Shown: in pieces, positions 31,649 to 42,873 of the stretch
How the letters are laid out: each line of letters begins with the position of its first letter
How positions within the stretch are numbered: the stretch's first letter is position 1
NCBI RefSeq assembly: GCF_038502225.1
Contig: NW_027195261.1
Location: forward strand, 181,647-245,646
Source of the DNA: Cherax quadricarinatus
Taxonomy: Eukaryota; Arthropoda; Malacostraca; Decapoda; Parastacidae
DNA length: 64,000 bases
Direction of reading: 5' to 3'
Translations under genes and position numbers: made by a program
The notes under the pieces: model-generated
The model's input: only the letters and a program-made list of their open reading frames with translations
Told to the model about the DNA's origin: nothing
Database searches by the model: none

Positions 31649-34600
31649 CCGGAAAAAAAATCCCCCCCCAGTACCAACAATACCACCAGTCCGATAACAT
31701 TCTTCTTTGCAAATATACAGGGTCTAAAGCCAGCAACAAACAACAAAATACCTTTCATCCGTGGACTGCTTGCAGAGGCAAAGGCAATGTTCGCGGCTTT
31801 CACTGAGACCCACATAAAGGATCACTTGGACAACGAAATATGGATCCCAGGTTACAACCTATACAGATGTGACAGAGTGAACAGGCAAAAGGGGGGGGGG
31901 TGGGCCTGTACATTGCAGAGTCACTTGTTTGCACAGAACTGCTTAATGCCTCAAATGATGTAGTGGAAGTTTTAGCAGTAAAGGTCGAGAACCAAAACCT
32001 AGTCATTGTGGTAGTCTACAAGCCTCCGGATGCAACATCCCAGCAATTCCAGGAACAGCTGTTAAAAATTGACCACTGTCTGGAAAATCTTCCAGCTCCT
32101 GCACCCAACATCTTGCTCCTGGGGGATTTCAACTTAAGGCACCTAAAATGGAGGAATATAGCAAATAATATTGTTGCAGTAATAACACCAGGAGGCAGCT
32201 CTGATGAAAACTCACACTCACACGAGCTTTTAAATCTCTGCACAAAATTCAATTTAAACCAGCAAATAATAGAGCCTACTAGACTGGAGAATACACTAGA
32301 CCTCATCTTCACTAACAATGATGATCTGATAAGAAATGTCACCATATCAAAAACAATATACTCAGATCACAACATAATTGAGGTTCAGACATGTATGCGT
32401 GGAGCCCCAGACCGACATAATGAGACTAGTCACGAGGGAGCATTCACCAAATTCAACTTCAATAACAAAAACATAAAGTGGGACCAAGTAAACCAAGTCC
32501 TAACCGATATAAGCTGGGAAGATATACTAAGCAACACAGACCCCAACTTATGCCTAGAACAGATTAACTCGGTGGCACTCGATGTATGCACAAGGCTTAT
32601 TCCTCTAAGAAAAAGGAGGAGTAGATGTAAAATAGAAAGAGACAGGCGCTCCCTTTACAGGCGACGGAAAAGAATAACAGAGCGGCTAAAAGAGGTCAAT
32701 ATATCTGAAATGCGTAGGGAGACACTGGTCAGAGAAATAGCAAGCATCGAACTTAAGCTAAAAGAATCCTTTAGGAGTCAGGAATCGCGGGAAGAACTAA
32801 AAGCCATAAATGAAATCGAAAGAAACCCAAAGTATTTCTTCTCCTATGCCAAATCAAAATCGAGAACAACGTCCAGTATTGGGCCCCTACTTAAACAAGA
32901 TGGGTCCTACACAGATGACAGCAAGGAAATGAGTGAGCTACTCAAGTCCCAATATGACTCAGTTTTTAGCAAGCCGCTAACCAGACTGAGAGTCGAAGAT
33001 CAAAATGAATTTTTTATGAGAGAGCCACAAAATTTGATTAACACAAGCCTATCCGATGTTATCCTGATGCCAAATGACTTCGAACAGGCGATAAATGACA
33101 TGCCCATGCACTCTGCCCCAGGGCCAGACTCATGGAACTCTGTGTTCATCAAGAACTGCAAGAAGCCCCTATCACGAGCCTTTTCCATCCTATGGAGAGG
33201 GAGCATGGACACGGGGGTCGTCCCACAGTTACTAAAAACAACAGACATAGCCCCACTCCACAAAGGGGGCAGTAAAGCAACAGCAAAGAACTACAGACCA
33301 ATAGCACTAACATCCCATATCATAAAAATCTTTGAAAGGGTCCTAAGAAGCAAGATCACCACCCATCTAGAAACCCATCAGTTACACAACCCAGGGCAAC
33401 ATGGGTTTAGAACAGGTCGCTCCTGTCTGTCTCAACTATTGGATCACTACGACAAGGTCCTAAATGCACTAGAAGACAAAAAGAATGCAGATGTAATATA
33501 TACAGACTTTGCAAAAGCCTTCGACAAGTGTGACCATGGCGTAATAGCGCACAAAATGCGTGCTAAAGGAATAACAGGAAAAGTCGGTCGATGGATCTAT
33601 AATTTCCTCACTAACAGAACACAGAGAGTAGTCGTCAACAGAGTAAAGTCCGAGGCAGCTACGGTGAAAAGCTCTGTTCCACAAGGCACAGTACTCGCTC
33701 CCATCTTGTTCCTCATCCTCATATCCGACATAGACAAGGATGTCAGCCACAGCACCGTGTCTTCCTTTGCAGATGACACCCGAATCTGCATGACAGTGTC
33801 TTCCATTGCAGACACTGCAAGGCTCCAGGCGGACATCAACCAAATCTTTCAGTGGGCTGCAGAAAACAATATGAAGTTCAACGATGAGAAATTTCAATTA
33901 CTCAGATATGGTAAACATGAGGAAATTAAATCTTCATCAGAGTACAAAACAAATTCTGGCCACAAAATAGAGCGAAACACCAACGTCAAAGACCTGGGAG
34001 TGATCATGTCGGAGGATCTCACCTTCAAGAACCATAACATTGTATCAATCGCATCTGCTAGAAAAATGACAGGATGGATCTTGAGAACCTTCAAAACTAG
34101 GGAGGCCAAGCCCATGATGACACTCTTCAGGTCACTTGTTCTATCTAGGCTGGAATATTGCTGCACACTAACAGCACCTTTCAAGGCAGGTGAAATTGCC
34201 GACCTAGAAAATGTACAGAGAACTTTCACGGCGCGCATAACGGAGATAAAACACCTCAATTACTGGGAGCGCTTGAGGTTCCTAAACCTGTATTCCCTGG
34301 AACGCAGGAGGGAGAGATACATGATTATATACACCTGGAAAATCCTAGAGGGACTAGTACCGAACTTGCACACGAAAATCACTCACTACGAAAGCAAAAG
34401 ACTTGGCAGACGATGCACCATCCCCCCAATGAAAAGCAGGGGTGTCACTAGCACGTTAAGAGACCATACAATAAGTGTCAGGGGCCCGAGACTGTTCAAC
34501 TGCCTCCCAGCACACATAAGGGGGATTACCAACAGACCCCTGGCAGTCTTCAAGCTGGCACTGGACAAGCACCTAAAGTCAGTTCCTGATCAGCCGGGCT

Positions 34601-34704
34601 GTGGCTCGTACGTTGGTTTGCGTGCAGCCAGCAGCAACAGCCTGGTTGATCAGGCTCTGATCCACCAGGAGGCCTGGTCACAGACCGGGCCGCGGGGGCG
34701 TTGA
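31646..34704 (+). pseudogene. NL-C1 ORF2: endonuclease-RT, one frameshift in a G10 run
   Basis: The endonuclease (about 31680-32400) shows FFANIQGLKP, FTETHIKDH, VVYKPPDATSQQF, ILLLGDFNLRHLKW and YSDHNIIEV. The RT (about 33100-34000) shows NYRPIALTSHIIK, QHGFRTGRSCLSQLL, YTDFAKAFDKCDHG, SVPQGTVLAPILFLI and SSFADDTRICM, with the catalytic aspartates present. A C-terminal region then ends SLVDQALIHQEAWSQTG. The only break I find is the run of ten G's at 31891-31900, which shifts frame where NL-C2 reads GGAGGGGGTT. From 31900 it is open for 934 codons. Otherwise it would be a full-length protein of about 1020 residues. Confidence 0.9.
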
Positions 34705-34739
34705 CCCCCGGAACTCTCTCCAGGTAAACTCCAGGTATT
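34600..34739 (+). other. NL-C1 3' end: hairpins plus short direct repeats
   Basis: The last ORF2 codons overlap several inverted repeats: AGCCTGGTTGATCAGGCT, ACCAGGAGGCCTGGT and CGGGGGCGTTGACCCCCG. The element then ends with CTCCAGGTA-AACTCCAGGTA. NL-C2 has the same structure (44214-44300, inverted), and NL-D has an analogous one. In CR1/L2-type LINEs a 3' stem-loop plus terminal repeats is the RT recognition site, so this is the likely role here. Confidence 0.65.
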
Positions 34740-34740
34740 T

Positions 34741-35815
34741 TAATTCCTACTACACATCTGTCACATCAACACCAGTAAGTAAACTACCAGCTGCATCAAA
34801 TACCTTTAACACAGATATGTTTCAAATATACTTTACCAATAAAGAGGTAACCCCAAACAGTTGTCAACTAGTAAGTGTATCTCATGACTTTATTCAAACA
34901 GAACTAAGCAAGTTAAACCCAACTAAGAGCACCAGTCCTGATAACATCCTGTCTAAGTTCCTAAAAGATGGTGCTTCTGAATTGTTAATCCCTATTGCTC
35001 ATATAATAAATATGTCCATCACCACTAATACCATACCAGAGGGGTTCAAGGAGGCCAAAGTTACTGCTCTCTTCAAGAAAAATAGGACTGATGTAAGCAA
35101 CTATAGGCCTGTTAGTATACTCAGTGTAATATCCAAAATTCTAGAGAGGGTGGTGTACTGTCAAATAGTTAAGTACCTTAATGGCAACAACATTCTCCAT
35201 GGCTATCAATCAGGCTTTAGAAGATCTTACTCAACCGACACCTCTATAATTATTCTGATGGATTACATGAGAACTGAAATGTCAATGGGGAACCTCATAG
35301 GTATGGTAACCTTAGACCTGCAAAAGGCCTTTGATACTGTCAACCACAATATAATATGTAAAAAACTTCAAGCTGTCAGTATAGGTTTTGTAGACTTGTT
35401 TAAGTCTTACCTTAGCAACAGGAGACAAATTGTCAAAATCAACAAAATGGAATCAGAACCTTTGCCGATAGCATGTGGAGTTACCGAAAGTAGTATCCTG
35501 GGTCCCTTATTATTCCTATGCAATGTTAACAGCATTCCTATCAGTGTCAAGTGCAAACTCTACTGTATGCAGATGACAGTGCTCTGTTAGTGTCAGGTAA
35601 AGACCCACAAGAAATAGCTAATGTATTAACACTGGAACTGGAGTCCTGCAGCAAATGGTTAGTAGACAACAAACTATCATTACACCTAGGGAAAACTGAA
35701 GCCATTTTTTTTGGCATGGAACGTTAACTGAGAAGGGTAAATAATTTTAATGTTCAGTGTAATGGGGAGCCTATCACTTCAGTTTCCTCAGTAAGATATT
35801 TTGAGTCAGTAGCTT
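34741..35815 (+). pseudogene. NL-G reverse transcriptase, 5' piece
   Basis: Open from 34817 to 35590: HDFIQTELSKLNPTKSTSPD, VTALFKKNRTDVSNYRPVS, GYQSGFRRSYSTDTSI, VTLDLQKAFDTVNHN and CGVTESSILGPLLFL (the usual GVPQGS replaced by GVTESS). A frameshift near 35550 puts the YADDSALLVSG box in the next frame. It continues to GEPITSVSSVRYF and is cut at about 35815 by NL-D1. The missing C-terminus is found after NL-D1, at 50511-50940. The beginning (endonuclease) is absent, replaced by NL-C1. Confidence 0.85.
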
Positions 35816-36985
35816 GAGTCAGTGCTAGGGACAGTCGTGCGCGGTTGTGCTCCTTTAAAAACTGCATGTATTGATAGCAGCAGAGGGAACAGAATGCGGG
35901 AAATAAGCTTGTGCAACCATAAAGTGCATATACTCCTTTGAACAAACAAAAAAGGAATATCAGTGAACACTAAATAGGAAAATATGGTTATAGTGTCACA
36001 TGGAGAGTGCAGGTGGAGAAACGGTTACTGTGGGGAATAGACCTGACCAGCACTAGTGAATTATTGCCGGATGTCGACACAAGTGGAAATAAACAAATAT
36101 TGATCTATCTATAAGTAATATAGTGAGTGACAAGGATATATATGTGCAGTGACACAGTGAACTAAATTGTAGATAAGAGTAATCTTAATTATCCCCCAGT
36201 ATAGCATGCAATATATAGTGTAGATATGGGAATATCTTACAAGCAACTGGCACTAGGGAACTATTGCCAGAGGTCCAGTGAAGTGTTAATAACAGATGAG
36301 TAATTACTATAGTCATAAGAGATAAAACGAGTGGTGGTAGCATTGAGGTGCAGGGAATCACAGCATACATAAATTGAACATAAAACCATTACCTCTACTA
36401 AACAGGAAATAAACTTTTCCATAGCGTAAGAAAATTAGCATAGGCCTAGCTGGGGTGTAAATAATAAAACAATGATCCCAGTATAGAGCAGTGAAAAGTG
36501 TACTTTGAAAGAATACTGTGTATATCCTTGAGATAAACAGCGTACAGCACTACATAAAAGGGAATTAAATAATAATAATAATAATAAAAATAATAGTGAG
36601 AGTGCAGGGGAAAGTTACCGTAGGCCTAGTGCCGTGTGAACAATATAACCATCCCAGTGTAGTACAGGTCTCCCTCAACATTCACGTTTTCAACTTTCAC
36701 GGGCTTCACACATTCACGAATTCCCAACCGCCAAATTCCCAGCCACCAAATTCCTAGCCGCCAAATCATACTTAAGTTTCCCGCCACCTGCGAGTCCCTA
36801 CTACCCTCCCTCTGACCCCCGCAACTGGCAGCCAGCCCTCCCACCACTCAGTGTGGTGAGTGTTTTGTTTGTTCATTATTTGCTATTAAACTACAGTATA
36901 AATAATGTAAACCCATTCATGACTGCATATTGGAATGGCTATTCGGACAGGTATTAGACAGTGACATCATGTGTTTACTCTTGAA

Positions 36986-37287
36986 AGAGATAAGATAAGA
37001 TAAGATTTCGTTCGGATTTTTAACCCCGGAGGGTTAGCCACCCAGGATAACCCAAGAAAGTCAGTGCGTCATCGAGGACTGTCTAACTTATTTCCATTGG
37101 GATCCTCAATCTTGTCCCCCAGGATGCGACCCACACCAGTCGACTAACACCCAGGTACCTATTCGCTGCTAGGTGAACAGGACAATAGTGTAAGGAAACG
37201 TGTCGAAATGTTTCCACCCACCGGGAATCGAACCCGGGCCCTCCGTGTGTGAAGCGGGAGGTTTAGCCACCAGGCCACCGGGCCACA
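36986..37287 (-). repeat. SINE-T2: tRNA-derived SINE in reverse
   Basis: On the minus strand it opens GTGGCCCGGTGGCCTGGTGGCTAAACC, with B-box GGTTCGATTCC (complement at about 37224-37234), and ends in a (TTATC)n tail (36988-37004). Same family as SINE-T1. It interrupts the left arm of the fold-back element; the right arm has the uninterrupted version (37933-37960), so the insertion is datable relative to its host. Confidence 0.88.
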
Positions 37288-37314
37288 CTGCAAAGAATTA
37301 AACATTTCTGCTAC

Positions 37315-37328
37315 AGCTAATAATAACA

Positions 37329-37369
<41 letters not shown>
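37315..37369. repeat. (AAT)n microsatellite in the fold-back left arm
   Basis: About 50 bp of AATAAT repeats. The mirror tract (ATT)n is in the right arm at 37868-37915. Confidence 0.9.
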
Positions 37370-37371
<2 letters not shown>

Positions 37372-37556
37372 TGATATAATTGAAGAAGGAAATTGTACAA
37401 AAATACGAGGGAGTGGTTGACACATTGTCAGTGTGACTTTGTTTATGCTGGAGTGAACATTGGTCTCCCTGCTCTTCCAAACATTTCACAATAATTCATT
37501 GTGTTTGGTGCTTGTAGATTGAGTGTGACTAGAGTGGTAGAGGCAGTGATTGAGGC

Positions 37557-37730
37557 AATGGTATTTAATAACATACATGTTAATAATAATACATATTATT
37601 AATAATATGTACTATTATTATTTATAACATATGTGTTATTAAATACATACATGTTAATAATAATACATGTTATTAATAATAACATGTACTATTATTATTT
37701 ATAACATATATGTTATTAAATACCACTACC
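37557..37730. repeat. AT-rich palindromic loop of the fold-back element
   Basis: Two tandem copies of an approximately 80-bp palindrome built from ATTTAATAACATA[CT]ATGTTAATAATAATACATGTTATTAAT and its complement. It would form a cruciform in DNA or a long hairpin in RNA. Confidence 0.85.
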
Positions 37731-37865
37731 TCAACTGCTGAATTATTGTGAAATATTTGGAAGAGCAGGGAGACTAATGTTCACTCCAGCATAAACAAAG
37801 TCACACTGACGATGTATCAACCACTCCCTCGTATTTTTGTACAATTTCCTTCTTCAATTATATCG

Positions 37866-37902
<37 letters not shown>

Positions 37903-38751
37903 TGTTATTATTAGCAATAGCAGAAATGTTCGATTCTTTGCTGTGTTCAAGAGTAAACACATGATGTCACCGTCTAATACCTTTCCTAATAGCCATTCCA
38001 ATATGCAGTCATGAATGAGTTTACATTATTTATTCTGTAGTTTAATAGCAAATAATGAACAAACAAAACATTCACCACACTGAGTGGTGGGAGGGCTGGC
38101 TGCCAGTTGCGGGGGTCGGAGGGAGGGTAGTAGGGACTCGCAGTGGTGGAGGCAGTGGTGGAGTCTGAGGTATTTAATAACATACATTTTATTAACATAC
38201 ATGTTATTAAATAACATACATTATTAAAGCATAACATGTATATATTTAGTACAATTTACGACGTTTTCATGTATTTTATGATTATTCATGGTTCAACAAG
38301 TTAAGGATGCAGTATTGTAATATATTTCCCTACAATATATTGGGGCACCAAACATTCACGGTTTTTCAACATTCGCGAGGCTCTTGATCCCCTAACCCTC
38401 GCGAATGTTGAGGGAGGCCTGTACAGTGAAAAGAAAAGTGTATCTTGATTGAATACATTGTATATCCTGGAGATAACCAGTGTACAACACTGATAAAATA
38501 CCAGTGATAAAATAAAAGGAAATAAAATAAAAAACAATTGTGAAGTGTGGCAGTGGTGGGGAATCTACTTGTCCGGGTGTTGACATGTGACATGTGATAC
38601 ACGAAGGTACGAGTTACCATATATAACGAATAGACGAGAAGGATATAAGTAGGCAGTGATATAGTAAACTGAACTTATGGATAAGAGTTAATCCTTTTAA
38701 TCCCAAGTGTAGTGTAAAACTATGGTATAATTATATGGGAAAAGTTGAAAG

Positions 38752-39002
38752 TGCCACCCACACCCTACCTCCAAGCCCCCGCCTCATGCCCCCACTCCAT
38801 TCTCCGGATCCTACCCCACCCATCCAACAATCCCACCCATGGCCTCCCCTCCTTGCACCCTCACTTCCTTCCACAGACCCCTATCTCCCAGCTAACCACC
38901 CCACCACACAGCCCCCTCCTACTGTTGTCCCTACCCTCTCCCCAAGGATACCCACCGCCGAGCTCTTCCCACCTACCAGCCACTCCACCACCAGCCGCAC
39001 AT
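38752..39002 (+). other. C-rich, G-poor tract just upstream of NL-D1 ORF1
   Basis: About 250 bp dominated by C with A and T and very few G (CCACCCACACCCTACC type). It is open in two frames as Pro/Ser/Thr-rich peptides (for example ATG 38735, 89 codons), which I take as composition, not a gene. NL-C1 has no equivalent before its ORF1. Confidence 0.6.
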
Positions 39003-39049
39003 AACTAATACACCATCCACCACATACACCAGTTTAATAAAAGTAATCA

Positions 39050-39839
39050 TGGCCAGGAATAAAGACTGTTGTATATGTAAAAAACTCTTTGGGAGAAACA
39101 TGAGGGACATTGATTGTGAAATATGCGGTAAAACATCACGCAACCATGACAAATGAAAAAAACAAGAACGTTGTTTCTGGATTTGCCCCAGTGAAAGGGA
39201 CAGCTGGTTAAGCATAAGAGAGGTACTGAAAAGTGAAAACCTAGAAAGCATAAGTAAGTTTCTAAGGTGCTTGCCAGAGTTATACAAAGAGTGAAAAACA
39301 GGGGAAAGGAACAAGAAAAGGAGGAAAATACAAATAGAGGTGAAAACAGAGGAGTGAAAATAAGGGCAAAAGTAGAAAACGTCATACAGAGCAAGTCGGA
39401 AAAGGAAATAGGGATACATAACAGCAGAAAGGGGAAGGGAGGACGAGAAAACTAGAACAGGAACAATGAAAATGAGCAAAGGGAAGAAATTAGCCTAGAA
39501 GAAAGTGAACAAGAGAACTCAGATCAGGTGGCAGAACTTGGGAATGACACAGAACCAATAAATATAGGTAGTCAGAACATTTGCAGTTACTATGCTAAAG
39601 GTATGTGCCTATATGGCAGAGATTGTTGGAATAAACACACCAGAAAATGTTCGAACATGTTGAGGAAGGGAAAGTGTCGTTTCAACAAAGAGTGCAGCAG
39701 GTACTTCCATCCAGTAATGTGGAAAGCTTCAACGCAGTCCAGAGAATGTTATGACCTCAGCTGCCCAGACCATCATGTAAAAGCAACGCGGGGCTACAGA
39801 GTTAGCAGAGAAAGGGAAAATGAACAGCATTCTTTTTAG
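39050..39839 (+). pseudogene. NL-D1 ORF1: PHD/CCCH protein, broken
   Basis: Starts ATG 39050 (MARNKDCCICKKLFGRN). A PHD-like finger follows (CEICGKTSRNHD, stop TGA near 39156, then CFWICPSERDSWL). After a long basic/acidic linker with frameshifts near 39290 and a stop near 39453, the CCCH part appears at 39570-39800 (CSYYAKGMCLYGRDCWNKH, CRFNKECSRYFHP, CYDLSCPDHHVKATRG), ending at TAG 39837. Same domain plan as NL-C ORF1. The ORF2 ATG at 39820 overlaps the end by 20 nt. Confidence 0.82.
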
Positions 39840-42612
39840 ACAAGAGAAAAGATCGAAACAAAGGAAGAAACAAACAGGGGGAATGGTACAGAGAGGACAG
39901 ATGGGCAGTAAAATGGGGCGTACCAAACCAGGCATCAGCCCATCAAGGCCAAATAAGCAAACAAGCGCAAAGCCAGTACTGGAGAAACCAGGGAAGTGTA
40001 CACCAGGGGACATACCAGGTAGTACACCACCAGTGGTACTAATGAAACACAAAGCAAGACAAAACATCCCACTTAGTGATTGCTTCATATTTGCAAATAT
40101 ACAGGGTTTGAAATCAAATAAAAATGACAAAGTTAGGTATATCAGTGGGCTCCTGACAGAAGTGAATGCCATATTCGGAACATTTACAGAAACACATACA
40201 AGGGATGTTTTGGACGGAGAGATAAAGATAGGAAACTACAACATGTATAGATGTGATAGAATCAATAGGTCACAGGGAGGAGTAGGAATCTATGTAAAGG
40301 ATACTTTCTGTTGTACAGAAGTGCTGAACTCTACGAATGATAGAGTAGAAATTCTAGGCATTAAAGTTGAAAATAGGAATTTGGTAATTATCCTAGTATA
40401 CAAACCACCATCGGCAACTGCTGAGGAATTCACAGATCAGTTAAGTAAGATAGATAGCTATCTGGATAGGATAGAAAGTCCTACACCAAATATTTTACTC
40501 CTTGGAGATTTTAATCTCCCTCATGTAAAATGGAAGATGGCACAACAAAATGTTATACCAGAAATATCCCTGAGAAGCACCCTGGCTCAACAGGTACATA
40601 CGTACCAGGGAAATAATGAGGTTTTGTGAAAGGTACTCTTTAAACCAACAGGTAATTGATCCCATTAGAAATGAAAATACCCTGGATTTGATATTCACAA
40701 ACAACGAGGAACTGATCAGAGAGAACAGTTTCCAAAACTATTACTCTGATCATAACATCATAGAGGTTCAAAGTAATATTAACTCAGGGGTAGGAAACTG
40801 CATCGCTAAAGTTAGAGACGGGATGTTCAGTAAATTTAATTTTAACAACCATAGAATTAACTGAGAAAAAATAAACCAACAGCTATCAGACATACCCTGG
40901 GAATCAGACATGAGCGACCTAAATCCCCACCAGTGCCTAGAGAAGCTGAATACAGAAGCATACAAAGTATGTATGAAACATGTACCATTGAGGAAACCCA
41001 GAGGAAGATCAGATATAGAGAGAGCGATTGTAGGAGATGGTACAGAAGAAGAAAACGGGTTACTGAACTGCTTAAAAGCACAAATATGCTACAACAGAGG
41101 AAAGATAGACTTAGCAGAGAGATCACTGAATTAGAGCAAAAACTTAGGATGTCTTACCTCATAGAAGAAGTGCAAAGGGAACAAAAGGCCATACAGGATA
41201 TTCCAAGAAACCCAAAATATTTTTATTCCTACACAAAATCCAAGCTAAGAACTACCTGTAGAATTGGACCACTACTGAGAGGAGATTCGTATACTGATGA
41301 ACAGGAAATGAGTGAAATCTTGAAAGAACAGTATGAGTCGGTGTTCAGCAACCCACTAAATGGCAGCAAGGTAGAAAATGCAGAATATTTTTCACTCCAG
41401 AAGAAAGCCGCACAGACCAACTAACTGACATTAATACAAATCCCATAGATTTCGAAAAAGAAATGAAAAACATGCCCACTCACTCAGCACCTGGACCAGA
41501 TTCATGGAATGCTCTATAAAGAGGTGCAAAGTACCTCTAGCATGAGCCCTCAGTATTCTTTGGAGAAAGAGCTTAGATCTAGGTGAAATACCAGAGGCCT
41601 TAAAGAGTGCAGATATAGCTCCTTTGCACATGGGAGGTAGTACAGCACTAGCTAAAAATTACAGACCAGTAGCCCTAACCTCTCACATCATAAAAATCTT
41701 CGAAAGAGTGATGAGACGGCAGGTTACAAATTTCATGGACCAGCACAGCCAACATAACCCGAACCAGCATGGTTTTAGAGCAGGACGATCATGTCTGTCA
41801 CAGCTGCTGAGCCATTATGACAGAATTACGGAGGCACTGGAAGACAACCAAAATGCAGATCTGATTTACACAGATTTTGCAAAGGCATTTGGCAAATGCG
41901 ATCATGGAGTGATATTCGCACAAAATGAAGGCCATGGGCATTACGGGGAAGGTAGGCAGATGGATTTTCGGTTTCCTAACACACAGAACACAAAAAGTAG
42001 TAGTGAACATGGCAAGATCCAGCATCAGCGAGGTCAAAAGCTCAGTCCCCCAAGGCACTGTCCTGGCACCTCTGCTGTTCCTCATCCTCATAGCAGACAT
42101 AGACAAAAACACCCGGCACACTTTTGTATCATCATTTGCAGATGACACTAAAATAAGCATGAAAGTCAGTACGGTAGAGGACACTGAAAAAGTACAGGAA
42201 GACATAAACAGGGTTTTCCAGTGGGCAGTGGAGAACAACATGACGTTCAGTGGTGATAAGTTCCAGCTGCTTAGTTATGGAAAGAATGAAGAACTCAAAA
42301 GGAGCACTGTATACAAAACTCAAGAGGGTCACCAAATAGAACGTAAGGAACAGGTAAAAGACCTGGGAATAATTATGTCAGCGGACCTTTCTTTTAAAGA
42401 CCATAACAAGACAAAGATCACGACAGCCAGGAAGATGACTGGGTGGGTATTGAGAACTTTCAAAACAAGGGAAACAAAGCCGATGGTGACACTCATCAAA
42501 TCGCTAGTGCTCCCTCACTTAGAATATAGCTCAGTGCTGCCTGCCCCATTCAGGGCAGGAGAAATATCGGAGTTGGAACAAATACAGAGATCGTTTACGG
42601 CTCACATTGAGC
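39820..42612 (+). pseudogene. NL-D1 ORF2, 5' part: endonuclease and RT, broken
   Basis: The endonuclease is open at 39820-40629: FIFANIQGLKSNKN, FTETHTRDVLD, GGVGIYVKDTF, LVYKPPSATAEEF, ILLLGDFNLPHVKW. A frameshift near 40600 moves TNNEELI and YSDHNIIEVQ to another frame. The RT covers 41450-42600: NYRPVALTSHIIKIFERV, QHGFRAGRSCLSQLL, YTDFAKAFGKCDHG (the usual AFDKCDHG with Asp to Gly), a frameshift near 41920, then SVPQGTVLAPLLFLI and SSFADDTKISM. Cut at 42612 (TAHIEP) by NL-B3. Confidence 0.85.
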
Positions 42613-42873
42613 CATTTTTTTTTTATTTTTATTATCACACTGGCCGATTCCCACCAAGGCAGGGTGGCCTGAACAAGAAAAACTTTCACCATCATTCACT
42701 CCATCACTGTCTTGCCAGAAGGGTGCTTTACACTACAGTTTTTAAACTGCAACATTAACACCCCTCCTTCAGAGTGCAGGCACTGTACTTCCCTTCTCCA
42801 GGACTCAAGTCCGGCCTGCCGGTTTCCCTGAACCCCTTCATAAATGTTACTTTGCTCACACTCCAACAGCATG

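Larger units (their letters stand above)
29187..34739 (+). mobile_element. NL-C1: young PHD/CCCH non-LTR element, essentially full length
   Basis: About 5.55 kb: 5' UTR (29187-30437) with a 17-bp tandem array, ORF1 (30438-31646), ORF2 (31646-34704), and a short 3' end with hairpins and CTCCAGGTAAACTCCAGGTA. The second copy, NL-C2 (44214-49641, minus), is nearly identical and has the same 5' and 3' ends, which fixes the boundaries. There is no poly(A) tract; the short direct repeats at the 3' end are typical of CR1/L2-type elements. Confidence 0.9.
36665..38421. mobile_element. Fold-back DNA element with TIRs and a 400-bp inverted repeat core
   Basis: TA on both sides (36663-36664, 38422-38423). 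Ends CAGGTCTCCCTCAACATTCACG and, inverted, CAGGCCTCCCTCAACATTCGCG. Inside, the segment 36788-37490 (without the SINE) is inverted at 37738-38143 with about 95 percent identity by eye. The loop at 37557-37730 is itself made of AT-rich palindromes. ATTCACG/ATTCGCG motifs repeat near both ends. There is no coding capacity. TA duplication suggests a Tc1/mariner-pogo type transposase moved it. Confidence 0.85.
36430..38520 (+). repeat. NL-D1 5'-UTR tandem repeat, about two units of 180 bp
   Basis: The block ...TAGGCCTAG...ATCCCAGT[AG]TAG...CAGTGAAAAG...GTGTATATCC at 36455-36570 recurs at 36625-36664 and, after the fold-back element, at 38422-38520 (CAGTGAAAAGAAAAGTGTATC... TATATCCTGGAGATAA). The units are imperfect (roughly 70-75 percent by eye). 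A further related stretch (AAGGATATA...CAGTGA...GATAAGAGT...CC) occurs at 36130-36200 and 38640-38705. Confidence 0.65.

Noticed and set aside
31885..31925. Programmed frameshift in NL-C ORF2, because both copies break within about 30 bases
   Set aside because: The lesions differ in kind and direction (+2 in a G run in NL-C1, -2 of AG in NL-C2); each copy is in frame where the other is broken.
38735..39008. Proline-rich open frames upstream of NL-D1 ORF1
   Set aside because: Two overlapping frames are both open because of the C-rich composition; no domain or partner copy supports a protein.
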